From positions 327,294 to 391,293 of the forward strand of contig VWZL01002568.1 in the NCBI GenBank assembly GCA_013396915.1: a stretch of 64,000 nt of DNA, in the 5' to 3' direction. The translations under genes were made by a program, and so were the position numbers. Position 1 is the stretch's first letter. Each line of letters opens with the position of its first letter. Below, in pieces: positions 1-10,223 of the stretch. Below the pieces are notes generated by a model. It was not told where the DNA came from, did no database searches, and saw only the letters and a program-made list of their open reading frames with translations. Source of the DNA: Stercorarius parasiticus (Eukaryota > Chordata > Aves > Charadriiformes > Stercorariidae).

Positions 1-664
1 AGGCCCAGGAATAATAAAGGAGTGCTCTAAGTACTTTAGGGGTCGTCTTCAGTAACAAGCCCAATCAAAGCCAAGAAGTACAACCTTATGTACTCAAATT
101 AGTTTAATTAGAATGCAAATCTAATAGTCAAGAAGACTTTGGGTACAGGTCTCCTCTCTCCTTGCAGCTGGGGTTTGAAGGGTATCTGCTTGGATATCGG
201 AGCCGGGGCTGCTCTACTGCTTGCTTCCTTCTGCACACGCATCCTAAATATCAGAGGTAACATATTTCTGAAATGCCTGGAGCTGTTTTCCCTCTCGGAA
301 TTCCTGTTTTGCCTTCCTGCAGACTCGGGCAGAGATCCATCCAGCAGGTATGACGGGACTATATTTTTAAGGTTTTCAAATGAAGCCTAAAGGCTTGAGG
401 TGGGATGGATGGTACACTATGAAATACACTGAACTCAAGAAAAACTCCATCGCAAGCTTCTCAAGCACAGGGAAGGGTAGGACATGTCAAAGAAACAAGG
501 TCTACGAGTGAAAAGGGAGAGGTAAAAGAGCTGAAGCTCTGCAAACTATTAGAGGAAAGATGTTTCTGAGGTGTGAGCGTATGAAGCGGAGCAGGGGGAC
601 TGCAATACAGGACTTGGGTCTGCACAGTTCGAGCAGAACAAAGAACTGGAGAGAGGTAACCAGT
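1..664. other. Unique AT-rich stretch, no recognised gene
   Basis: No repeat or gene is recognised here. Two short segments (168-256 and 323-347, + strand) are preceded by strong pyrimidine tracts ending in CAG and followed by GT donors; they are treated as an observation only. An 83-residue open frame crosses both but resembles no family I know. Confidence 0.4.
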
Positions 665-739
665 GAATCATAGAATCATAGAATAGAATCATAGAACCTT
701 CATGGTTGGAAAGGACCTTTGAGATCATCGAGTCCAACC

Positions 740-764
740 ATACACACACACACACAAAAAAAAC
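740..764. repeat. (CA)n microsatellite within CR1
   Basis: A run of about eight CA units followed by an A run, lying inside the CR1 3' region. It probably expanded after insertion from the short A/C-rich stretch at this point of the element. Confidence 0.8.
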
Positions 765-831
765 CCACCCTACAATCTCTGTCACTAGAGCATGCCCTAA
801 AGTGCCAAATCTACATGTTTCTTAAATACCT

Positions 832-1636
832 CTAGGATGGTGACTCAACCACCTCCCTGGGCAGGCTGTTCCAGTGCCTGACCACTCTTTCAGGAAAGGA
901 AGTCTTCCTAATAGCTAATCTAAACCTCCCCTGCCGCAACTTCAGACCATTTCCTCTGGTCCTGGCATGATTCACCTGGGAGAAGAGGCCAACACCCACC
1001 TCTCTGCAACCTCCTTTCAGGTAGTTGTAGAGGGCAATGAGGTCTCCCCTCAGCCTCCTCTTCTCCAAACTCAACATGCCCAGTTCCCTCAGCCTCTCCT
1101 CATATGGCTTGGTCTCCAGACCCCTCACCAGCTTGGTAGCTCTCCTCTGGACACGCTCCAGCACTNCTTGGCCTTATTAAACCTCACACAATTGGCCTTG
1201 GCCCATCGATCCAGCCTGTCCAGGTCCCTCTGTAGAGCCTTCCTACCCTCAAGCAGATCAACACTCCCACCTAGTTTGCTGTCGTCTGTGAACTTACTAA
1301 GGGCGCGCTCAATCCCCTCATCCAGATCATTGATAAAGATATTAAACAAAACCAGTCCCAGAACTGAGCCCTGGTGACCGGTCGCCAAGAGGATTTTGCC
1401 CCATTAATCACAGCTCTCTGGGCACGGCCATCCAGCCAGTTTTTAACCCAGCAAAGAGTACACTTGTCTATGCCATGATTCGCCAGCTTCTCCAAGAGAA
1501 TGCTGTGGGGGACGGTGTCAAAGGTCTTACCAAAGTCCAGATAGACAACGTCCACAGCCTTCCCCGCATCCAGAAGGTGGGCCACATGGTCATAGAAGGA
1601 GATCAAGTTGGTTAAGCAGGACCTCCCTTTCCTCAT
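832..1636 (-). pseudogene. CR1 ORF2 reverse transcriptase remnant (broken)
   Basis: This is a decayed fragment of the CR1 ORF2 polyprotein, which in intact elements carries an endonuclease and a reverse transcriptase that copy the element RNA at the nicked target. Read on the minus strand, the first piece (1271-1636) covers finger and palm blocks, including GRSCLTNLISFYD and VVYLDF. A small deletion near 1377 removes part of the conserved PQG loop and shifts the frame. The second piece (1125-1388) has QGSVLG, then the active-site box at 1281-1292, which reads F-T-D-D where F-A-D-D is usual. The last piece (832-1164) is the C-terminal domain, starting [14 protein letters not shown]. With no endonuclease, a frameshift and an internal loss at N1166, it cannot be functional. 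Confidence 0.9.
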
Positions 1637-1640
1637 CTGG

Positions 1641-3556
1641 GATGAGAAGGGATCCTCACTGGGTTCCTGAACCCTCGACTTCTTTATGAAGTTGCTGAGC
1701 CTTAGGCTTCTTCACAAACCTTTTCTCTTAAAAGTAATTCAACACTGGCCACAGGGAAAGTCAGGCTCTAAGTCCAGAATAAGGCACTAAAATAAGTGAC
1801 TAGAGAAATTCAAAGACACACAATATCTGTAGTCAAATTTCTAGTTCAAGTGGAAACGTTGGCAGAGTTAAAAACACGTTAGCTGCCAAAGCCTGACTTC
1901 ACTGTCGTCCCCCCTCCCATCTCTCCAATGTGTGAAATATCTCCCTGCGCTCCTCTCGGCATTAATCCTGCAGCCTCTGCAGTCGAGAGACTCCTGGAAC
2001 TTGGCTGCTGGTGCAAAATGCAGGTAAAGGGGCTGTCAGCACGTAGTTTTGAAATATACTGATCATTTTATTTGGTGCACTACCTTTTCTGCATATTAGT
2101 ACTTAGCCTTATGATGACAGCGTCTCTCCCTAACCGCCACACAACCGCCCATGCTACGCAGAGGCTGGTAAACTTGTTTTGCTAATTTTTGTTTGCCTGT
2201 CTGGGAGCCGGTGTTGGGCGAGGAGAGCAAACTATTGCAGTGAACGGGTGCAGGCAATGATACGTCTGGGCATGCAAAGCAATTGATGGAAAAATGGGAA
2301 AATGGGTGCTGCTGGTCAGGCACAGAGGATGTGATGAGAAAAAGAAGAGACAAGACGAAAGGCAAGATGACAGGGTAACAGCAACTAAGGGCCTTAAGGG
2401 GATGAGGGGCAATTGGACCTTGATGCGATTTAGCAGGGAGCCCTGAGAGTGAATACAGAGCAGGGACGAGTCATGCCCAGAACAAGGAACAGGGTGGGAA
2501 ACCCACTGAAGGGGGGAGATAATCACCAATCTGATATGAGACTAGAGGGCAGAGTCGAATGAGCAGGAAAGAACTGAAAAAAAACCATGCGCAAACAGAT
2601 GTCGAGACAAAATATGTAAAAAATAACAGAATTTGGAGATCCTGGACGTGAGTCCAGAGAGAAAGTAGTTGCGGACAATATACAAACTCAATGGGACCTT
2701 GAAATAAAAAATAAAGAACTGTCAAGAGACAACGAATATGAGCGTCATATGAAGTGTTTCTTGGCAGCAAAAACATCTGGGAACACTTGTAATAAGGCTG
2801 AAATACAAAGCTAAAAGAAAGATGAAAGGTCTTCCTCTGTGAGTCACTTTGCAGTGACTCAGTCATTGAGACGGAGGAAGATCACACAAGAATGGAGAGC
2901 AGAATGAAAGAAGAGTTTTGAATGTATTTGTAACATCAGAGTTATAGCAAGCAGCAAAAAGATTTTAAACATCTGACGGGATTTCTCTGCCCTGTTTTAG
3001 AAAAGTTGTGCAGACTATTAAGAGTTTATACAGCAGATAATTGCAGGAAATAAATCAAGCACTCCCACAGGTAATTTCTTTCCATAAAAATGTAAATGCA
3101 CTTCGTACTGCTGTTTACCCAGTCTTCTGTAGTTTGCTTTTCTACTCCATGATTTTTGAAATGAAAAATGTCTTACTATGTTGAGACTGAGTCTTCACAT
3201 TTCCAAAAACCTATCAGCGTGCCCCTGAACACCACAAGGGGATGTGCAGCCTGTGTGATTAGGCTGGTACCACTTGATGGCAATTTTTTTTTAAAATTAT
3301 GAAAATAGCAATAGCAATGAAAAAGACAAGCCCTACAAACCCAAGGAAATTAAGTAGAGTACAAATGTTTGCCTTTAGGTTCAGAAGGTGTTATACTTCC
3401 ATATTTGTGGCAAGGTATATCCTTCATGGACAATTAATTTGTCTGCATTGCTGCCCAGCCGGGAGGAAACCTGGTCCCTCGGGAAGCGCACAGCTTCTCC
3501 AGCTTTCAGCCAGAGTTAATGCAGAGCTCATCTCGAAGTCTCCCAAATCCACCCAG
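1641..3556. other. Unique stretch, no recognised gene
   Basis: No repeat or gene is recognised. Overlapping minus-strand open frames at 2096-2866 are low-complexity in composition and match no family I know. A short + strand segment at 1974-2023 has a plausible acceptor (CCTGCAG) and a strong donor (CAG|GTAAAG) and is listed only as an observation. Confidence 0.4.
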
Positions 3557-3661
3557 TGACATGGTTTAGTGATGGTTTTTGTCAATATTAGGTTGATGGT
3601 TGGACTCGATGATTCAAAAGGTCCCTTCCAACCTAGACAAGTCTACGATTCTGTGATTCTA
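3557..3661 (+). mobile_element. CR1 LINE 3' end fragment
   Basis: A severely 5'-truncated CR1 copy of about 105 bases. It starts within the untranslated tail (TGACATGGTTTAGTGATGG), continues through GGTTGATGGTTGGACTCGAT and GGTCCCTTCCAACCTAG, and ends with degenerate ATTCTGTG-type units. It carries no coding sequence. The tail type matches the copies at 31430-32130, 50087-50415 and 54993-55204. Confidence 0.9.
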
Positions 3662-3914
3662 TTTTAGGAGTCTTCCTGATAGGAGGCGAAGGACAAGCCA
3701 ACACCAATATTTTTCTTCTAATATCAGCTCATTTTATTATGCATTCATCCCTGTTGTCCTTATCAACCTCTCTGGTTTGTACTTGTGTAACTTTTTTGGG
3801 TGGTAAGACTTCTCTGCTGTGTTACTTGTCTGAGGAGTGTTTCATTCAAAGGGGGGTGTTCTCTGGCTCCTGGTAGATGGCGATGTGCACACAGCCTTTC
3901 ATGTTGAATAGTGT

Positions 3915-4155
3915 TATAGAATCACAGAACGGTTTGGGTGGGAAGGGACCTTAAGGCCCATCCAGTGTCACCCCCTGCCCTGGGCAGGGACACCTCCCAC
4001 CAGCCCAGGTTGCTCCAAGCCCCGTCCAACCTGGCCTTGAACCCCTCCAGGGATGGGGCAGCCACAGCTGCTCTGGGCAACCTGGGCCAGGGGCTCACCC
4101 CCCTCACAGCAAACAATTTCTGCCTCACATCTCATCTCAGTCTCCCCTCTTTCTG
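3915..4155 (-). mobile_element. CR1 LINE copy, C-terminal ORF2 plus 3' tail
   Basis: A minus-strand CR1 fragment with its 3' end at 3915 (TATAGAATCACAGAACGG) and about 240 bases retained. It keeps the last part of ORF2, recognisable as WPRLPRAAVAAPSLEGFKARLDGAWSNLGWWEVSLPRAGG, and the tail containing CCTGCCCTGGGCAGGGACAC. It is almost identical over about 180 bases to the copy at 47397-47580 in opposite orientation, so both belong to one relatively young subfamily. The 5' limit is approximate, because the adjoining pyrimidine-rich sequence may be element or flank. Confidence 0.92.
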
Positions 4156-5480
4156 CCCTCCTATTTTCCTTTTGTCTGCTTCATCTTCTTTTCTATACAG
4201 TTTTCCAGCTCTCAAGAATATCTTTTTTATCTTGTTTGTCTAGCAATAAGCACAAAATTGTGCTGGCCTGAGGATGCTATGTGATACTAATATTAGATAC
4301 ACAAGAAATGAAAGTCATGAAAGATTGCCTAGTGTCTTACAGGTTTTTCTGGTCTATTCTGGTAAGGGCCTGTTCAGATTAGCTGGAGGATACTAAAATA
4401 GGCAGAGGGAAGCGGTAACTAGAAATCAGTGAAATTCAGAAATGTTACTGTTTCAGCATGTGTAAATGGAATGAATAGTGTAAATTTCAAAAATTCTCAA
4501 AAAAAAAAAGAAAAAAACTCTAAAAATGCATCAGTTCTGCCTTGTGTGAACACGTCCTTCTGTATTTTTATTGCATTCTATTTCATAAATCCTGAAATGG
4601 ACATTTTTTCTTGGGTTGTTAAATTATTTTGCTTTTGCTTGCATGAATGACAGTTCAAGCCACTGGTATCTCCTGGCAGGACTGGCATGGTGTGATGCAG
4701 ACTTGCCCATCAGTGCTGGCTGGCCCCATAATGCGGGTGGCCACGCAGCTTTCGGAGCCTTCGGAAGTTCGGCTGAGGGCACTGGGAAGGCTCTGGGTAC
4801 CGATCCCCAAAGTGCTACATTAAGGAAACAGTTCAATGTCTTAAGATTTGTAAAAACAAATTGAAATGAACCGTGTCAGGCAGCTTTGCTTTAGGTGGAA
4901 CTAAACCAAACCAAACCGTTTTATTTCAGTTTCATTTGGGGAATGTTTTCCCAAATAACAGTTTGGTTTAGGGAAAACTGTTCTCATGAGAGGAGTCACT
5001 GCAGTGGAAGATAGCTGGTTGCCTACTGCCTTAGGAACTACTGTTTTTTTCTGAAAGCTAAAACCAGATCTCTTGCTGACATCTGGTGTTGTCACATAGA
5101 GTGGTTGGAATAGTTACCCACAGCACTGAATTAGTTTTGTAATGTGCTTCCTAAACAGTCTTTAAACAAGGAGAATATATTTAGTATATGATATGGTTTT
5201 TAAGCAAGTACAGGTGATTTTTGTTGGTGAGCCTGAAAGAGGATTCCAAGCCCTAACGTTCTGACTAATTTAATAATGATATAAAAATGGGAATATTATG
5301 CTAATTGTATTGTCCTTATATTTGTGCAAAGAGAAAAAAATGTGTGGGTTTAGGTGCTCTGCCAGAATGTCAGCTGGAGGTCCATTTAGATCTCTGCTCT
5401 ACATAGGCTAAAGATATCTGCCACTCCCAAAATCTCTTGCTTACATACCCACATAAAAGCATGCACGCAGCTGCGTCATT

Positions 5481-5514
5481 AAAAAAAAAAAGAAAAAAAA
5501 AAAAGAGAGAAAAG
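5481..5514. repeat. A-rich low-complexity run
   Basis: Two A runs of eleven or more bases separated by a single G, grading into a GA-rich end. No retrogene or SINE body is recognisable upstream, so it is called simple sequence. Confidence 0.75.
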
Positions 5515-7436
5515 ACAGCTGTCCAAATACTGCTTTAACTAGACTGGAGCTGGCATACATCCTCGGCCACCAAGAGATGGATGCGGGAACCTCTCCCTCC
5601 CACCAGCAGGATATCAAAGGCTGCAAATCCCTCATGGAGTGAATGAAAACTTAGTGATTGCGGAATAAAGCCAACAGGCTTCTGTATAACTCCCTAAGGC
5701 AGAGAAGAGTGGCAAAATCGCTTCTGTGTCTGCCCCGTTGCAATCACTTGGCGGCAGGAACGTGGATCCCTCCAGAGCACTGGTCCTAGTGGTCGTGTGG
5801 GGTTTGAGAGAGGCCTCTTGGAGCTCCTTTCAGATTTTCTGCGGATTTAGGTGGATTTCATAAAATATGTTTGCAGAGGTTTATCGTAGAAAAACAGAAA
5901 AGAAAAACTTGGTGTTCACTGTTATATTAAAAAAAATAGAATTGCTGCTATTTGGATGTGTCAGAGGATTATTACAAGCCTAAACCCCAAGTTTCCGATG
6001 TCCTCTGCCACCAGCCCTGCACCCAGCGTTGGTGCTCTGTTGAGCTCATAGCAGTGCACCGATGAAGAATTTACTTTCCATGTCCAAAAACACAATTAAA
6101 ATATCCCACAGGAAGACAATCCTTATGTTTTGCCCTTAAGATTACATTCTGATTGAGGTGAAAGGTGAACTTGAGCACTGACTGTCTGCTTGCTCGTTTT
6201 GCTTAATTGCCAATTTGGTTTGTCAGCTGATCCCTTCTCAGACAATGCCGAGTTACAGATCTTGGGGTGGGCAGCACTAGGGAATGAGGCAAAATGGATG
6301 AGATCGAGCCAGGTTTGGCCTGTCACTTACCAAGTCCCTTACCAGTGACCCAGCAAGTGTGTTGCCATCATTTTTCCATGCTTTCATATAAAGTCTATAA
6401 CACACGTCCTCAGTTCCCCATGTAAAATATTCTAATGGATTACAATGACTTCTTCATTTTATATCTTTCACTCTGAACTTTTAGAAAAAAAAAAAAAGAA
6501 TTATGCTATAAAGATACTGTATACAGGCTGTAGGAGAGACAGAGTCAAGATTTATGCGGTATGGATGTGGCCAGCCTCTACTACATAGGCTCGCGTTGAG
6601 GTAATGGTCCCTTGCCTTGTTTATTTGTTTACATAATCTTCCTTTTGTTAGCATTTATCGTGTCAGTAATTTTCTCAATAGTGCTTCTGGAAGGTTTGAC
6701 ATTCTTACGTTAAGATCTAGCTTGGAGCAGGAGATGTAAAAATCTTCTGGAAGGCTTTATATAAGAAGTAAGACACTCTCTTACTAAAGTCAGAAAAAAA
6801 ATCACCCGTTTTTTTTCTTATTTGTCCCTAAATTGAAATGAAAAATAGCATGTAAAGAATAGCAGAAAGAAATATACCAGTTATAAAAATGTTAAGACTA
6901 CTATTTCAGTCTAGTTTTTTTCTTTAACCTGACAAGCAAAATTGCTTCTCTTTAGTAGACTTGGAAATAAGCAGTACCATATTTATGACATATATTGGAA
7001 TTGAAACCACACCAAACAAACATTAGGAAAAAACAATTGAAAAGATGGTATTTTACTAGCTGCAAATTAAAGTGAAACCCCCTTCTCTCGTTCTGTTGCT
7101 GGTTGTTTCTCTTCTGTCCCACATCAACAAATATGTTTTGCCAATAGAATAAGAGAAAACAAGCAAAGCGAAAACTGAGGGGTTATGGTTCTTGTCTATA
7201 AGAGAAGACTTGTATGGCAGGGAACACTCGGGAATGGGAAATCTATTAGCTAACGCGGGTAAAGGAAAAAAATAGATAAAAGTTAACTGTCATGGTTTTA
7301 GGCCGGAAATTAAAAAAAAAAATTCTACACCATTAATGTAAAGATTTTCTGAAGCAACCTTCTAATGAGAAAGTAGAAGGAAAAAATTGGTATCTTTTTA
7401 AACAAAAGTTGAGAGTCATTTTGAAATAATCATACG

Positions 7437-7480
7437 TGTTTTGTTGTTTTTTTGTTTGTTTGTTTTGTTTCATTTTTTTG
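7437..7480. repeat. T/G-rich simple repeat
   Basis: An irregular repeat of TTTG and TTTTG units. It could also serve as a pyrimidine tract for the splice-like acceptor just downstream. Confidence 0.6.
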
Positions 7481-9601
7481 TAATAGCAAATAATCAGATG
7501 CAACGATGCCAGGGATCACTCTAGGTCTGCATTTCTGCCTTCATTTCCAAATCTTTAAATGCCAGAGAAAAATGTATTTTCACCTGCCAGAAGAGAAGTG
7601 GGAGAAGAGGACTTTGCAGGGGAGATGTCAGTTAAACGAGTTTTACACTGTGGGACTCTTACCTCCAGATCAGGGTAAGAAGGTGGGTTTTTTTATAATT
7701 TCCCCATGTTCCCAGTTTCTTTTTATTTAAATGAGAAATTCAGTGTTTCAGTGGATTCTTTTGTGGATGGATAGGATTAATGCTCAGAAATATAGTGGTA
7801 TCCTACAACATCCTACGATCCCAGTTCAGTTCACCTCCAGTAGCACTGTTTCAGATTCAAGTTTGTATTTAATAATCTTTGGAACGAAACCTAAACCGAA
7901 TTTTCACCTGCTCTGATACTTCTCTCTTCCCCTCTCATCCTGTCTCCTGGTGATCACGACAAACACATTCCGCCCAGGCTCATCCAACCCAGAGCCTACG
8001 TTTGGTGCTCTCAAGTCCATGGACAGAGGAATTTAAGGAGATCTCTATGGATACGTTGCACACTACAGCTACGTTACTGGCATGGCTTACATTGTACCAA
8101 CAAGTTTATTTTTAACCCAAGTAATGGTGTATGCAGAAGATTTCCACGAGGTGGGGCTGAAGCGACGTTTCATATCAAGAAGTTCTCTGTGCAGGATTTA
8201 GAGTTTGCACTCCCATCACAAAGTTTATGGAAGAGAAATTTCCTCTTAAAAGTCGGGGATTCAAATAAAATATTCATGAAAACACAATGGCTTTGCACAG
8301 AGTGATGTATGACACAATATAGGCTTGTTTGAATAACTTGAACAGTATAATCCTGAGGGTTATTAAGCATTAGTCCTGAGAGAGTTCAATACAATATTTT
8401 TCAAGCGTAAGCTTGATCTTATGTTTAATTTGCCTAATGTTTTATTACCCTGTATTTAAACTTTGGAATTCTAGTTTTATTATGGAAAATTATGCTGACT
8501 TATAAAGCAAGAGTTGATCTTGTAACACTGAATCCAAATAAGAATGAGTGTTGCAGCATAATGTAAGAGAAAGTTGCATGCAAAAAAAAAGGATTAATAT
8601 ACATAAATCGGATCTGAGGAAATTACGAACTAAGTACAGTAGGAATAAAAGGGGTTTTTTGCCATCTTCATGGCATTAATGAGTTCTTTTACTAAAACGT
8701 TTTGCCCAGTTTGGGTAGTATTTTTATTTCAGAAGAGACACGAATGATTTCAGAGTTTGCCCACTTACTTGTTTGAAAGAGATTTTAAAAGCTTTTGGTT
8801 ATTAAGGAGGAAGCTAAGCATTGGCTTGATCAAGAGCTACATGTAATTAATTATACAGGAAGGAGAAAACTCATGGTATTGGAACCACAGCGCTAATCAA
8901 CCATGCTAATTTAACTGTTTGTTGTGTTGCACACCATCTACAAATGGAAGAAATACTGCAGGTAATGACTTAAATCAATAAGAGACGTGTGCCACAGTCA
9001 AATCAAGAAGCAGCTTGCATACCTTTGCCTGTTTGCAAACTGAGCACACAAATTTGCGGTTTAGATTAATTCTGCATATCCTGACAAGTTATATCAGGGT
9101 CCAATACTCTCTCACCTGATTCTTTTAGATATTCCACGCAGGAGGTCTTAGTATTTTAAATACTATATTTACTTACTCAAAGATGTGTGGCTTTACGTGG
9201 GATTTTGATTCAGCAGTGTGGTACAGCAATGCTTTGAAATCGCAACACAAAGACAATAAAGCAGTTGCAATATACACTTGGATTACAATAGAAATGTGAT
9301 TCCCCTTACCAGTGGCTATATGTTGACTGTCACAATGTTGGGTGTCCCCAGGCACCAGGAGGAATACGTAGGTTGAAGCCAGCTCAGGTCCTTCGATTTC
9401 TTCTAAGGTTATTTTGTTGGTTGCTCAGGTTTTACACTCTATTTTAGGCTGAGTCACTATACACTTCCCCCCAACAGGTCTGGTTATCTCAGGAAGACAT
9501 TCACACCTCTTTTGGTGTGATCAGACTGGTTCATCAGCAAAAGTCCACCTTACAGCAGAGCGACCATCCACTATTTGGCACTAGGATAACTGAATAGGTA
9601 G

Positions 9602-9606
9602 GAAGT
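9602..9606. repeat. 5' target-site duplication of the solo LTR (GAAGT)
   Basis: The five bases GAAGT directly precede the LTR and are repeated exactly at 10219-10223 directly after it. This is the signature of retroviral integration. Confidence 0.8.
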
Positions 9607-10218
9607 TGTCCTGGTCTGAGTGACACAGGACTAACTTCTCTTCTAATGCTTGGGGAAACTGCACTTTTGGAAGACTCTAATGTCTGAATTTGCGAAAATA
9701 TTTATAGCCAGCTAGGCTATGTGGGATTCAAGGTCTCAGTGTTTTCAAGCCTTGTCAGATGTGGGGACGAGGAGGAGCGAGACCCGGGTACTTGACCCAG
9801 GCTGGCCAACAGGATTATTTCATACCATGAACAGTACATTCAATATAAATTAGAAACTTTGCTGATGCGTTTCTCACCCTCCCTTGATGATGGCGGTCCA
9901 GAGAACTCCTTGCCCCGGTGCTGGAGCCCTGAGCCCTTCCCTTCCTCACGCAACGGCAGCACTCGCGGTGTCCAACATGGGCTGTCCCTGCTGGGAGCGG
10001 AAAGCTTCTGCTGATATAATTGGCTGATTATAATTCTTGTATATCTTATATTAGTATCAGGATCAATACTGGTTCTTTAGTATTATTGTTAATTATTTAG
10101 TCTTATCGTATTAAATCTGTCTGTATTTCAACCCTCGTGTTTCCTTGTTTACCCCGATTCCCCTTCCCGGGTGGGGGGAATTCTATCGGGTGATAGGATA
10201 ATTGTGTAAACCGTAACA
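9607..10218 (+). mobile_element. Solo LTR of an endogenous retrovirus (ERVL-like)
   Basis: A 612-base element starting TGTCCTGGTCTGAG and ending CCGTAACA, so it has the canonical TG...CA termini. It is flanked by a perfect 5-base duplication (GAAGT). It contains an ATTAAA polyadenylation-type signal at 10110-10115, followed by CTGT...TTTCAACCC and a GC-rich, C/G-run segment near 10155-10180. This order is seen in the U3-R-U5 of common avian ERVL-type LTRs, whose 5' ends also begin TGTCCTGG. There is no internal region, primer-binding site or gag/pol/env sequence on either side, so this is a solo LTR left by recombination between the two LTRs of a provirus. The LTR call rests on the termini plus the duplication; the ERVL-type assignment rests on recall of the family and is less certain. 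Confidence 0.82.
10110..10115 (+). promoter_or_regulatory. Polyadenylation-type signal ATTAAA in the solo LTR
   Basis: ATTAAA lies about 104 bases before the LTR end, where the R region's polyadenylation signal is expected, with a T-rich stretch downstream. Whether it is used is unknown. Confidence 0.45.
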
Positions 10219-10223
10219 GAAGT
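10219..10223. repeat. 3' target-site duplication of the solo LTR (GAAGT)
   Basis: An exact copy of the GAAGT at 9602-9606, directly after the CA terminus. Confidence 0.8.

Larger units (their letters stand above)
665..1640 (-). mobile_element. CR1 LINE copy, 5'-truncated, with reverse transcriptase remnant
   Basis: This is a CR1 non-LTR retrotransposon copy on the minus strand. Its 3' tail lies at 665-740, with repeated TCATAGAA units followed by the reverse complement of GGTCCTTTCCAACC. Upstream in element sense is the C-terminal part of ORF2 (832-1164), then the polymerase core up to about 1636. The 5' end is lost, as is usual for CR1, which truncates during target-primed insertion. A (CA)n tract at 740-764 has grown inside the 3' untranslated part. 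A single N at 1166 joins the polymerase part directly to the C-terminal part, so the element segment normally between them is absent. Identification as CR1 is firm; the 5' limit is uncertain by some tens of bases. Confidence 0.93.
4156..9601. other. Unique AT-rich stretch, no recognised gene
   Basis: About 5.4 kb without recognisable transposon or gene. It contains an A-rich run at 5481-5514, a short AAACC tandem at about 4904-4918 and a T/G tract at 7437-7480. A segment at 7498-7674 is bracketed by splice-like signals. Open frames are under 85 codons and match nothing I know. Confidence 0.4.

Noticed and set aside
5481..5514. A-rich run as the tail of a processed pseudogene or SINE
   Set aside because: No gene-like or tRNA-like body upstream and no flanking duplication noticed.
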